This document shows, in pieces, positions 37,096-45,415 of a DNA stretch of 64,000 nucleotides. Position 1 is the stretch's first letter. Each line of letters opens with the position of its first letter. The notes under the pieces were generated by a model. It searched no databases and had not been told where the DNA came from. It was given only the letters and a program-made list of their open reading frames with translations. The translations under genes were made by a program, and so were the position numbers. This DNA is from Cellulomonas aerilata. Lineage in GTDB: Bacteria > Actinomycetota > Actinomycetes > Actinomycetales > Cellulomonadaceae. The stretch spans positions 159,719-223,718 of the forward strand of contig NZ_BJYY01000016.1 of the NCBI RefSeq assembly GCF_007991755.1. The letters run 5' to 3'.

Positions 37096-37139
37096 GTTGC
37101 ACCGGGCAACCATCCGACCTACAGTTGCCCCAAGCAACT
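37096..37139 (+). promoter_or_regulatory. Promoter and twin palindromic operators of the marR-MFS operon
   Basis: TTGCAC (37097-37102), a 17-nt spacer and TACAGT (37120-37125) make a strong promoter. One palindrome, GTTGC-accgg-GCAAC (37096-37110), covers the -35. A second, AGTTGC-cccaa-GCAACT (37123-37139), covers the end of the -10 and the start point. The centres are 28 bp apart. This is the arrangement expected for autorepression by the MarR protein encoded next. Confidence 0.75.
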
Positions 37140-37155
37140 ATTCGGAGGTGCCCGC

Positions 37156-37728
37156 ATGACCACCGCCTCCTCGCCCCACGCCGGCCTCGTCGCCGCGATC
37201 GAGGACATGGCCCGCGCGCAGCGCGAGACCGGCGCCTGGCTCGCCCGGACGCTCGAGTGCGGGCGTGGCGGGCTGTCGGTGATCCGCGTGCTCGACCGTG
37301 GTCCACGTCAGGTGAGCGAGCTCGCGCAGCACCTGCGGGTCGACGTCTCGGTCGCGAGCCGCCAGGTGGCGGCACTGGCCGAGGCCGGGCTCGTCGACCG
37401 GGACGTCCCGGCGACCGACCGGCGCGCCCGGATGGTCGCCCTGACCGAGTCCGGCCGGGCCCTGGCCGTCCGGTCGTCGGCGGCCTCCGTCGAGCTCGCG
37501 GCGGCAGTCTTCGCCGACTGGGACCCGGCAGCGGTCGAGGCCGCGGCCGAGCAGTTCCGCCGGGTCGCCGACGCGGTGAGCCGCCACCACGGGCTCCCCG
37601 GCGCCCGCTCCGCCACCGCGACCCCGACCGCGACCACCGCAGCACCCCCCGCGCCACCAGCGCCCCCGGCACGCACAGCAGACACAGCACACGCAGCACC
37701 CGAGCCCCTGGAACGAGAGATCGCATGA
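37156..37728 (+). CDS. MarR-family transcriptional regulator
   Basis: A 190-residue winged-helix protein. The DNA-binding part is VSELAQHLRVDVSVASRQVAALAEAGLVDRD (shown in relatives as recognition helix plus wing), with the wing basic RRARMV. The last ~40 residues are a low-complexity Ala/Thr/Pro tail unusual for the family. ATG 37156 follows GGAGG. Its stop overlaps the MFS start (ATGA). It probably represses itself and the exporter through the twin palindromes upstream and is released by a ligand of the pump. Confidence 0.9.
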   Translation: MTTASSPHAGLVAAIEDMARAQRETGAWLARTLECGRGGLSVIRVLDRGPRQVSELAQHLRVDVSVASRQVAALAEAGLVDRDVPATDRRARMVALTESGRALAVRSSAASVELAAAVFADWDPAAVEAAAEQFRRVADAVSRHHGLPGARSATATPTATTAAPPAPPAPPARTADTAHAAPEPLEREIA

Positions 37729-39332
37729 CCACCACCGCCCCACCCGCACCGACGAAGATGACGCACCGGCAGGTGCTCGAGGCGCTCTCCGGCATCCTCC
37801 TGGGCATGTTCGTGTCCATCCTGGCCACGAGCGTCGTCTCGTCGTCGCTGCCGCGGATCATCGCCGACCTGGACGGCACGCAGTCCGCGTTCACCTGGGT
37901 CGTGACCGCCACCCTGCTGACCACGACGATCTCCACGCCGGTCTGGGGCAAGCTCGCCGACCTCGTCGACCGCAAGCTGCTCATCCAGGTCGCGCTGGTG
38001 ATCTCCGTCGTCTCCTCGGCGGTCGCCGGGTTCTCGGAGTCCACCGGGATGCTCATCACGATGCGCGCGTTCCAGGGCCTCGGCGCCGGCGGCCTGACCG
38101 CTCTGGGCACCGTGCTGATCGCCGACATCATCTCCCCGCGCGAGCGAGGCCGGTACATGGGCCTCATGGGTGCCGTCATGGGCGTCGGCATGGTCGGTGG
38201 CCCGCTGCTCGGCGGCGTCATCACCGACGGCCCGGGCTGGCGCTGGAACTTCTTCGTCGGCCTGCCGTTCGCGGTCGCGGCGATCGTCGTGCTGCAGCGC
38301 ACGCTCAAGCTCCCGCCGTTGCCGCACCGCAAGGTGCAGATCGACTACGCGGGCGCGCTCCTGCTGTCCGGCGGCATCTCCGCCCTGCTGCTGTGGGTCA
38401 CCTTCGCCGGCAACGAGTTCGACTGGATGTCCTGGCAGACGGCGGCCTTCCTGGTGGGCTCGGTCGCCCTGCTGGCCCTGGCCGTGCGGGTCGAGTCCCG
38501 CGCCGCCGAGCCGATCCTCCCGCTGCACCTGTTCCGCAACCGGACGCTGGTCCTCGCCGTCATCGCGAGCGTCGCGGTCGGCGTCGCCCTGTTCGGGACG
38601 TCGGTGTTCCTCAGCCAGTACATGCAGGTCGCCCGGGACAAGACGCCCACGCAGTCCGGCCTGCTCACCGTCCCGATGATCCTCGGCCTGCTCGTGTCCT
38701 CCACGGTGAGCGGCCGGATCATCTCCCGCACCGGGCGCTACAAGCGCTACATGATCGCCGGGGCGACGGTCCTGACCGCAGGCCTGGCGCTCATGGGCAC
38801 GATCCGGTACGACACGAGCTTCGTGCTGGTCAGCCTCTACATGGCGATCCTCGGCGCCGGCGTCGGGATGCTCATGCAGAACCTCGTGCTCGCGACCCAG
38901 AACACCCTGGACGTCCGCGAGATGGGCAGCGGCACCGCGACGGTCGCGTTCTTCCGGACGCTCGGCGGCGCGGTCGGCGTCTCGGCCCTGGGTGCGGTGC
39001 TCGGCGCGCGGATCACCACGCTGCTGCTGCGGGGGCTGCAGGACGTCGGCGTCGACCCGGCCGCCCTGGGCGGCGACACCACCGCCGTCCCGGACGTCTC
39101 CACGATCCCCGAGCCGGTGCGCACGGTGGTCGAGTCGGCGTTCGGCGAGGGCATCGCGGACCTGTTCCTCATCGCGGTCCCGCTGGGGATCGTCGCGCTG
39201 GTCGCGGTCCTCTTCCTCCACGAGGTGCCGCTGGGCACCCGGTCCGGCGTCGAGCAGCGCCTCGCGAACGACGCCCTCGCGCAGGAGGGCAGCACGGCGG
39301 AGTCCACGCTGGACGCCACGCCCCGCACCTGA
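37725..39332 (+). CDS. MFS drug efflux transporter, DHA2 (EmrB/QacA) type
   Basis: A 535-residue permease with about 14 hydrophobic helices. Family motifs: SSLPRIIADLDGTQSAFTWV in helix 1 region, GKLADLVDRK (motif A) in loop 2-3, and the motif C-like GVGMVGGPLLGG in helix 5. The ATG overlaps the marR stop, so expression is coupled. It likely exports antibiotics, dyes or other hydrophobic compounds with proton antiport. Substrate not predictable. Confidence 0.92.
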   Translation: MTTTAPPAPTKMTHRQVLEALSGILLGMFVSILATSVVSSSLPRIIADLDGTQSAFTWVVTATLLTTTISTPVWGKLADLVDRKLLIQVALVISVVSSAVAGFSESTGMLITMRAFQGLGAGGLTALGTVLIADIISPRERGRYMGLMGAVMGVGMVGGPLLGGVITDGPGWRWNFFVGLPFAVAAIVVLQRTLKLPPLPHRKVQIDYAGALLLSGGISALLLWVTFAGNEFDWMSWQTAAFLVGSVALLALAVRVESRAAEPILPLHLFRNRTLVLAVIASVAVGVALFGTSVFLSQYMQVARDKTPTQSGLLTVPMILGLLVSSTVSGRIISRTGRYKRYMIAGATVLTAGLALMGTIRYDTSFVLVSLYMAILGAGVGMLMQNLVLATQNTLDVREMGSGTATVAFFRTLGGAVGVSALGAVLGARITTLLLRGLQDVGVDPAALGGDTTAVPDVSTIPEPVRTVVESAFGEGIADLFLIAVPLGIVALVAVLFLHEVPLGTRSGVEQRLANDALAQEGSTAESTLDATPRT

Positions 39333-39377
39333 CGCGCACGGCGCCTGCGGGCCGGTCCGCCGGTCCGCCGGCACCCC

Positions 39378-39417
39378 GACGCCGGCGGTGCACCCTCCCG
39401 GGTGCGCCGCCGGCGTC
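39378..39417 (+). terminator. Long hairpin terminator after the MFS gene
   Basis: 18-nt arms 39378-39395 and 39400-39417 pair with a single G-T wobble around TCCC. It begins 45 nt after the MFS stop. No T-tract follows. Confidence 0.75.
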
Positions 39418-39528
39418 CGTCGTGGTGGGCGACGCGGGCGGCGGCCCGGGCCGGTCCGGCACCCCGTGCCCCGGGGGCCGGCGGGTCGCGGTGCCGGCCA
39501 CGGGTCGACGCCACGGCAGGATGGGCGC

Positions 39529-39975
39529 GTGAGCGACCCCAACTCCCGCGTGGAGCGCGAGCTCGGCCTGCTCCTGCGCCGCGCCCACTCGTCGTCGAGC
39601 GCCGTCGCGGCACGCGTGCACCCGGACCTGGACGCCGCCGCCTACCCGCTGCTGGTCCGCATCGCGGCCGCCCCAGGGATGCGCTCGAGCGAGCTCGCGG
39701 ACCACGTCGGCGTCGGCCGCGCGACCATCTCCCGGCAGGTGCGGCGGCTGGAGGACCTGGGCCTGCTCACGCGCCGGCCGGACCCGGACGACTCCCGCGG
39801 TCAGCAGCTGGAGCTCACCGCCGAGGGGGCGCGCCGGCTGGCCGAGGCCCAGGAGGCGCGCCGCGCGTGGCTGCGGGCCGCCCTCGCCTCGTGGGACGAC
39901 GACGCCGTCGCCACGCTCGCCACGTCGCTCGAGCGTCTCAACCTGACGCTGGACCAGGTGACGCGGCGCCCCTGA
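39529..39975 (+). CDS. MarR-family transcriptional regulator (second)
   Basis: A 148-residue MarR protein, normal length for the family. HTH: MRSSELADHVGVGRATISRQVRRLEDLGLL (about residues 47-76), wing with RPDPDDSRGQQLELT. GTG 39529 is preceded by CAGGAT (39517-39522), 6 nt upstream, so it is probably leaderless. It is separated from the MFS operon by a strong terminator. Its target is unknown. Convergent with msrB. Confidence 0.9.
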   Translation: MSDPNSRVERELGLLLRRAHSSSSAVAARVHPDLDAAAYPLLVRIAAAPGMRSSELADHVGVGRATISRQVRRLEDLGLLTRRPDPDDSRGQQLELTAEGARRLAEAQEARRAWLRAALASWDDDAVATLATSLERLNLTLDQVTRRP

Positions 39976-39983
39976 CGGCGGCG

Positions 39984-39997
39984 CGACCTCGGGGTCG
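39984..39997. terminator. Small hairpin between marR and msrB
   Basis: CGACC-TCGG-GGTCG, 9 nt after the marR stop and between convergent genes. Weak. Confidence 0.35.
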
Positions 39998-40044
39998 TCC
40001 CCCCGCAGGACCCCACCGGCAGCGCCGGCGGCGTCCAGGCAGGC

Positions 40045-40446
40045 TCAGGCCGTCGGCTCGAAGGTCAGCGACACGGAGTTCATGCAGAACCGGTCACCGG
40101 TCGGCGTCTGCGGGGCGTCGTCGAACACGTGTCCCAGGTGCGACCCGCACCGCGCGCAGCGGACCTCCGTGCGCACCATGCCGAGGCTGGAGTCCTGCAG
40201 CAGCTCGACGGCGTCGCCGGCCAGCGGGGAGAAGAACGACGGCCACCCGCAGTGCGAGTCGAACTTGGTGTCCGAGCGGAACAGCTCGTTGCCGCACGCC
40301 CGGCAGCGGTAGACGCCCTCCCGCTGCTCGTCCAGCAGCGCCCCGGTCCAGGGCCGTTCGGTGCCCGCCCTCCGCAGCACGCTGAACTCCTGGGGCTCGA
40401 GCACCAGGCGCCACTCCTCGTCGGACCGCTCCACCTCGTACGGCAT
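40045..40446 (-). CDS. msrB: Peptide-methionine (R)-S-oxide reductase
   Basis: A 133-residue MsrB that reduces Met-R-sulfoxide in proteins. Zinc is held by two CxxC pairs (CRACG and CARCG). The catalytic Cys is in [13 protein letters not shown] near the C-terminus, and the substrate-site segment CGWPSFF is present. ATG 40446 ([12 protein letters not shown]). Length and motifs are normal. Confidence 0.96.
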   Translation of the reverse strand: MPYEVERSDEEWRLVLEPQEFSVLRRAGTERPWTGALLDEQREGVYRCRACGNELFRSDTKFDSHCGWPSFFSPLAGDAVELLQDSSLGMVRTEVRCARCGSHLGHVFDDAPQTPTGDRFCMNSVSLTFEPTA

Positions 40447-40564
40447 CGGTTCGTCCTCCCTCGTCGACCTGCGCCCAGCGTATGTCGGCGCGGGCGGTCG
40501 CCGCCCGGCACGCCGGGCGAGCGGGGTGCCCGCCGTCGGGGCTGCACCACCGACCGGGGACGAC

Positions 40565-40601
40565 GCAGCCCGCGCCGGAGCATGGCTCCGACGCGGGCTG
40601 C
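40565..40601 (-). terminator. Hairpin terminator of the RNA helicase gene
   Basis: 17-nt arms 40565-40581 and 40585-40601 with one mismatch and loop ATG. It lies 20 nt past the stop at 40621 on the minus strand. Confidence 0.7.
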
Positions 40602-40620
40602 AGGTCGACCGGGGCGCGGC

Positions 40621-42084
40621 TCAGCGCGAGCGGCGACGACCCGAGGACGCGCCACGGGACATCTCGACGGCACCGCTGCGGCCACCGGTCGAGGAGGAGT
40701 ACACGGCGGTCGACCCGCCCTGCGGGGCGCGGGCCGGGCGCGCCGCACCCGAGGACGCACCGCCGGACCGGGCGCCGCCGGACCGGGCCTGGCCCGCAGC
40801 GGCCGCACCGGCGCCGGAGTGCCGGCGCTGGCCACCGGCGCGGGAGCCACGGCCCCCACCACCCGTGCCGGCGGCACGCGGCTGCGGCACCGACACCGGC
40901 TCGGGGGCCGGCATGACGATCGGCGCGACCTCCCCGACCAGCGCCTTGATGACCGGGGAGCCCGGTCCCACGCGCTGCGGGGTGACGGTGATCTTCGCCT
41001 GGCGGGTCAGCGTCTTCACGTCGCCGGCCTGCTCCGGGAGCATCACCGTGACGACGGCACCCTCGGCGCCGGCCCGGGCCGTCCGGCCCGAGCGGTGCAG
41101 GTACGCCTTGTGCTCGGCCGGCGGGTCGACGTGCACGACGAGCTCGACGTCGTCGACGTGGATCCCCCGCGCGGCGATGTCGGTCGCGCACAGCACGCGC
41201 ACGTCACCGGAGGAGAACGCCGCGAGGTTGCGCTCACGGGCGGGCTGGCTCAGGTTGCCGTGCAGGTCCACCGCGGGGATCCCCGCGGCGGTCAGCTGCT
41301 TCGCGAGCTTCTTGGCCTGGTGCTTGGTGCGCGTGAACATGACCCGGCGGCCGGTGCCCGAGGCGAGCTCGTTGACGACGAGCTGCTTGGAGGCGGCGTC
41401 GTGCACGGCCAGCACGTGGTGCGTCATCTTGACGACCGGCGACTCGGCGGAGTCGACCGCGTGCGTCAGCGGGTCGGTCAGGTAGCGCTTGACCAGCAGG
41501 TCGACCCCGTTGTCCAGGGTCGCGGAGAACAGCATCCGCTGACCCTTCTTCGGGGTCTTGTCCATGATCCGCTTCACGCCGGGCAGGAAGCCGAGGTCGG
41601 CCATGTGGTCGGCCTCGTCCAGCACGGTGATCTCGACGCCGTCGAGCGTCAGCAGCCTTTGGTTGAGCAGGTCCTCCAGGCGGCCCGGGCAGGCGACGAG
41701 GATGTCGACGCCGCCGTTGAGGGCGGAGACCTGGCGGCTCTGCGAGACGCCACCGAAGACGACCGTGAGGCTCAGGCGCTCGGCCTTGGCCAGCGGCTCC
41801 AGGGTCGCGGCGATCTGGGTCGCCAGCTCACGGGTCGGGGCCAGCACCAGCGCGCGGGGGCGGGCGGGCTTCCGGGCGCTGCCCGACGCGGCCAGGCGGG
41901 CGACCATCGGCAGGGAGAACGCGAGCGTCTTGCCGGAGCCGGTGCGGCCACGGCCCAGGACGTCACGGCCCCGGAGGGTGTCCGGCAGGGTCGCGGTCTG
42001 GATGGGGAAGGCCTCGGTGATGCCGCCCGCGGTGAGCGAGCGGACGAGGGTCTCGGGCACGCCGAGGTCGGAGAAAGTAGGCAT
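40621..42084 (-). CDS. DEAD-box RNA helicase, RhlE-like
   Basis: A 487-residue RNA helicase. Q motif near ITEAFPIQTATLP, Walker A GRTGSGKT (about 45-52), DEAD (about 155), SAT (about 187), and motif VI HRSGRTARAG. The last ~110 residues are a Gly/Ser/Ala/Arg-rich tail, probably an RNA-binding disordered region. The start ATG 42084 has GGAAAGG as ribosome site, placed in the loop of a small stem (CGCC/GGCG, 42104-42092). A CATACT hexamer at 42190-42185 suggests a leader of about 95 nt. Such genes are often cold-induced. Confidence 0.92.
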   Translation of the reverse strand: MPTFSDLGVPETLVRSLTAGGITEAFPIQTATLPDTLRGRDVLGRGRTGSGKTLAFSLPMVARLAASGSARKPARPRALVLAPTRELATQIAATLEPLAKAERLSLTVVFGGVSQSRQVSALNGGVDILVACPGRLEDLLNQRLLTLDGVEITVLDEADHMADLGFLPGVKRIMDKTPKKGQRMLFSATLDNGVDLLVKRYLTDPLTHAVDSAESPVVKMTHHVLAVHDAASKQLVVNELASGTGRRVMFTRTKHQAKKLAKQLTAAGIPAVDLHGNLSQPARERNLAAFSSGDVRVLCATDIAARGIHVDDVELVVHVDPPAEHKAYLHRSGRTARAGAEGAVVTVMLPEQAGDVKTLTRQAKITVTPQRVGPGSPVIKALVGEVAPIVMPAPEPVSVPQPRAAGTGGGGRGSRAGGQRRHSGAGAAAAGQARSGGARSGGASSGAARPARAPQGGSTAVYSSSTGGRSGAVEMSRGASSGRRRSR

Positions 42085-42317
42085 GAAGGTTCGCCTTTCC
42101 GGCGGTGGGGGTCGGGGCTCGCCGCGTGAACTCGCAGGTGCTCCACGACGTCGGAGGGCGCAGACAGCACCGCTCCTGCCAGCAAGTATGCCCTACAGGC
42201 GCCCGTCGCCCGGTGTGAGACGCGTCTCCCGGCGCGGCGCCGGCGGTCCGACCGCGGCGCCGACGCGGGTCCGGACCGCCCCGGCAGGTGCCGGCCGGCG
42301 TGCCTACGGTGGGCGGC

Positions 42318-43097
42318 GTGACCCTCGATCCGCTGGTGGAGATCTGGCAGCGCGCGACCGCGACGCAGCCGGCGCCGTCGGCTCTCGTGGTGGTGGCCAC
42401 CGCGCTGCTCGCCGTCGTCGTCGTCGTCGTCCCCGGCGCGTGGCGCGTCGCCCGGCACGGCGTGACGCTCGTGCACGAGGCGGGGCACGCGACCGCGGCC
42501 GTGCTGACCGGACGGCGCCTGGCCGGGATCCGGCTGCACGCCGACACGTCCGGGCTGACCACGTCGGTGGGTCGGCCGCGCGGGCCCGGGATGGTCGCCA
42601 CGGCGCTGGCCGGCTACGTCGCCCCGGGTCTGCTCGGGCTCGCCGCGGCGTGGCTGACCGCCAACGGCTGGGCGGTCGGGATGCTGTGGTGCCTGCTCGT
42701 CCTGGTCGTCGCGATCGGGGTGGGCGTCCGCAACCTGTTCGGTCTGTGGTCGGTGCTGGTGACCGGGGCGCTGCTGCTCGTCGTCACGTGGTGGGTCCCG
42801 CCGGTGTGGCAGACGGCGGTGGCCTACGCCGTCACCTGGTTCCTGCTGCTGGCCGCGCCCCGTCCCGTCCTGGAGCTGCAGCGCAGCCGGCGGCACGGAC
42901 CCCGGACGTCGGACGCGGACGTGCTGGCCCGGCTCACGCGGGTGCCGAGCCTGGTGTGGATCGGGGTGTTCCTGGCCGTGACGCTCGCGACCGCGCTCGC
43001 CGGCGGCTCCCTGCTCACCAGCGGCACCCGCGGCACCAGCGGCATCAGCGGCATCAGCGGCATCAGCGGCATCAGCGGCACGGTCGGCGTGATCTAG
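42318..43097 (+). CDS. M50-family-like membrane metalloprotease
   Basis: A 259-residue membrane protein with about six hydrophobic segments. The zinc motif LVHEAGHATAA (HExxH, about residue 52) lies at a membrane edge; NLFGLWS later may supply the third ligand. This resembles short actinobacterial M50 peptidases. The C-terminus ends in a run of Ser-Gly-Ile repeats encoded by a 9-bp tandem repeat. GTG 42318 is preceded by TACGGT (42305-42310) at 7 nt, consistent with a leaderless transcript. It diverges from the RNA helicase gene. Confidence 0.82.
   Translation: MTLDPLVEIWQRATATQPAPSALVVVATALLAVVVVVVPGAWRVARHGVTLVHEAGHATAAVLTGRRLAGIRLHADTSGLTTSVGRPRGPGMVATALAGYVAPGLLGLAAAWLTANGWAVGMLWCLLVLVVAIGVGVRNLFGLWSVLVTGALLLVVTWWVPPVWQTAVAYAVTWFLLLAAPRPVLELQRSRRHGPRTSDADVLARLTRVPSLVWIGVFLAVTLATALAGGSLLTSGTRGTSGISGISGISGISGTVGVI
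43023..43076 (+). repeat. 9-bp tandem repeat at the 3' end of the M50-like gene
   Basis: Six GGCACC/ATC-type 9-mers, the last four identical (GGCATCAGC, 43041-43076), encoding the SGI repeat. Confidence 0.85.
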
Positions 43098-43207
43098 CCC
43101 ACGGGCGGTGGACCCGCCTCGACCGGCCTGCCTACCCTCGATGGCCACGTCCGGGCGGTGCGGTCCCCGCCGCCGGACACCCCCGACCACCCCCAGGCTC
43201 GCCCCCC

Positions 43208-45358
43208 GTGACTCCGCAGCCCCGCAGACGTCCCCCGCTCACCCGGTACTTCGCCGTCGTGAGCGTCGTCGCCATGCTCGTGCTCGGAGTGGCCCTGGCG
43301 ACCACGACGACGACGATCATGCGGCGCCAGGCGCTGGCCCAGGCCGTCGAGCAGGCGCAGCACGTCGAGGCGCACCTCCACGCCGCCCTGCCGGTGGACG
43401 CCTACCGACTGGGTCTGGTCAGCGAGGAGCAGCGGGCCTCGGTCGGGTCGTCCCTGTCGGAGTTCGCGCCCCGGCTCGTGGGCCTGCGCCTGTGGACGGT
43501 CAACGGCGAGGTGCTCTACGACCCGTCGTCCACCGAGCCCACCGGGTTCCCCGACACCACCCGGCTGGACGCCGCCGTCCGGCAGGGGCGCTCGACGGCC
43601 GACACCGACGTCCGGCGGGCCGGGCTCCGCCTGGACGTCCCCGCCGCCGACGCGCCCGCCGCGGAGGCCGAGCTCGACGTGGTCAGCGTGTACGTGCCGG
43701 TCACCTACGGCGACCAGCGCGTCGGTGCGGCCGAGGTGGTGCTCGACCACTCCGCCACCAGCGCGACGCTGCGCGAGGGGATCCGCACCGTGACCCTGGT
43801 GACCATCACCGGGCTGGTCCTGCTGTGGCTGCTGCTGTTCCGGGTGGTGCGGACCTTCTCCAGCCGGCTGCAGTCCAACGCCCTGGAGAACGCCCGCCTG
43901 GCGCTGCTGGACTCCCTCACCGGCCTGCCGAACCGGCGGATGCTGCGCGACCGGCTGGACCGCGCGGTGAGCGCCGCCCGCGGGGACGGCACCGGGGTTG
44001 GCCTGCTCCTGCTGGACGTCGACCGGTTCAAGGACATCAACGACTCCCTGGGCCACGACCGGGGCGACGTCCTGCTCGAGCAGGTCGCCCGAAGGCTGGA
44101 GGGCAGCCTGCGCGAGGGCGACCTCGTCGCCCGGCTCGGCGGCGACGAGTTCGCGGTCCTGCTGCCCGACGTCCCGTCGGTCGAGGACGCCCGCCGGCTC
44201 GCCGAGCGCGTGCGCGGGGTGTTCGTCGCCCCGTTCGACCTCGGCGAGATCGAGCTGCACGTGGAGACCTCCATCGGGGTCGCGTGCCTGCCCGAGCACG
44301 CCGGGGACGCCTCCTCCCTCATGCGCAAGGCCGACGTCGCGATGTACACCGCCAAGGCGCACCGCCTCGGGGTCGCCGTCTACTCCCCGGACGCGGACGA
44401 CTCGTCCCCGGCCCGCCTGGTCCTGCTCGGCGACCTGCACCGTGCGCTCGAGCGGCCCGACGAGATGCTGATGCACTACCAGCCGAAGGTCGACCTGAGC
44501 ACGGGCCTGACGGTCGGCGTCGAGGCGCTCATGCGCTGGGACCACCCCACCCGCGGCACGCTCGGGCCGAACCTGTTCATCCCGCTCGCCGAGCAGACCG
44601 GGCTCATCACCACACTCACCCGGTTCGCCCTGGTCACCGCGATCCAGCAGGTGGCCCGGTGGCGCGACTCCGGGGCGGCGCTTCCGGTCGCCGTCAACCT
44701 CTCGGCGCACAACGTGACCTCCCTGGACGTCGCGGACCTGATCGAGCAGCTGCTCGCCACCTACGGGGTCCCGGCGTCCCTGCTGCAGGTCGAGATCACC
44801 GAGACCGCGCTGGTGGCCGCGCCGTCCCGGATCGTGCCGGTGCTCGACCGGCTGCAGGCCATCGGCGTGCAGGTCGCCATCGACGACTTCGGCATCGGCA
44901 ACACCTCGATCTCCCAGCTGCGGGACCTGCCGGTGTCCCAGCTGAAGATCGACCGCCTGTTCGTCCAGGACCTCTCGGCCGGCCGCGGCCGGCCCGGGTC
45001 CGCGCCGGTCGTGCGGGCGATGGTCGACCTGGCGCACTCGTTCGGGCTGACGGTCGTGGCCGAGGGCGTCGAGGACGAGGTGACCGCCGCCCGGCTGGCC
45101 GAGCTCGGCGTCGACCAGGCCCAGGGGTACCTCTACTCCCCCGCCGTCCCGGCCGACGACGTCGCGGCGGCCCGCACCGAGCTGGTCGCCGACCGGCCGC
45201 CGGCACCGGCGGGGACCGCGCCGGTGGTCCCTGCGCCGATGGTCCCCACGGCGGCGGCGGCGCCCGCGGCGCTCGCGGAGGCGGCGCCCACCGGGATCGT
45301 CGCGTCGGCCGTCCCGGCGGACCGACGGGCGCCCGGCCGCGCGGTTCGTCCGACCTAG
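43208..45358 (+). CDS. Membrane GGDEF-EAL c-di-GMP enzyme
   Basis: A 716-residue protein. A transmembrane helix (about residues 15-35), an extracytoplasmic sensor region (about 36-190), a second helix (about 198-218), then GGDEF and EAL domains. The GGDEF active site is intact (RLGGDEF, about residue 312) and has an inhibitory RxxD site five residues before it (REGD). The EAL motif is intact (GVEALMRW, about 437) and later DDFGIGNTS and EGVED motifs are present. It may both make and degrade c-di-GMP. A low-complexity Ala/Pro tail ends the protein. GTG 43208; a TACCCT hexamer lies at about 43133. The TasA-like gene starts 57 bp downstream. Confidence 0.92.
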   Translation: MTPQPRRRPPLTRYFAVVSVVAMLVLGVALATTTTTIMRRQALAQAVEQAQHVEAHLHAALPVDAYRLGLVSEEQRASVGSSLSEFAPRLVGLRLWTVNGEVLYDPSSTEPTGFPDTTRLDAAVRQGRSTADTDVRRAGLRLDVPAADAPAAEAELDVVSVYVPVTYGDQRVGAAEVVLDHSATSATLREGIRTVTLVTITGLVLLWLLLFRVVRTFSSRLQSNALENARLALLDSLTGLPNRRMLRDRLDRAVSAARGDGTGVGLLLLDVDRFKDINDSLGHDRGDVLLEQVARRLEGSLREGDLVARLGGDEFAVLLPDVPSVEDARRLAERVRGVFVAPFDLGEIELHVETSIGVACLPEHAGDASSLMRKADVAMYTAKAHRLGVAVYSPDADDSSPARLVLLGDLHRALERPDEMLMHYQPKVDLSTGLTVGVEALMRWDHPTRGTLGPNLFIPLAEQTGLITTLTRFALVTAIQQVARWRDSGAALPVAVNLSAHNVTSLDVADLIEQLLATYGVPASLLQVEITETALVAAPSRIVPVLDRLQAIGVQVAIDDFGIGNTSISQLRDLPVSQLKIDRLFVQDLSAGRGRPGSAPVVRAMVDLAHSFGLTVVAEGVEDEVTAARLAELGVDQAQGYLYSPAVPADDVAAARTELVADRPPAPAGTAPVVPAPMVPTAAAAPAALAEAAPTGIVASAVPADRRAPGRAVRPT

Positions 45359-45380
45359 CGACACCAATCCGGGCAAACCC

Positions 45381-45406
45381 CTCAACACGGCCCGTCGCGG
45401 TCCGAT
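45381..45406 (+). promoter_or_regulatory. Possible motility-sigma (FliA/WhiG-like) promoter before the TasA-like gene
   Basis: CTCAA (45381-45385), a 15-nt spacer and TCCGAT (45401-45406), just before ATG 45416. This resembles the TAAA-N15-GCCGATAA class recognised by FliA/WhiG sigma factors. A G-run (45407-45412) could also serve as ribosome site. Confidence 0.4.
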
Positions 45407-45415
45407 GGGGGGCAC

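Noticed and set aside
45359..45415. A c-di-GMP riboswitch before the TasA-like gene
   Set aside because: The interval is only 57 nt and has no GEMM-like fold; a sigma-type promoter explains it better.
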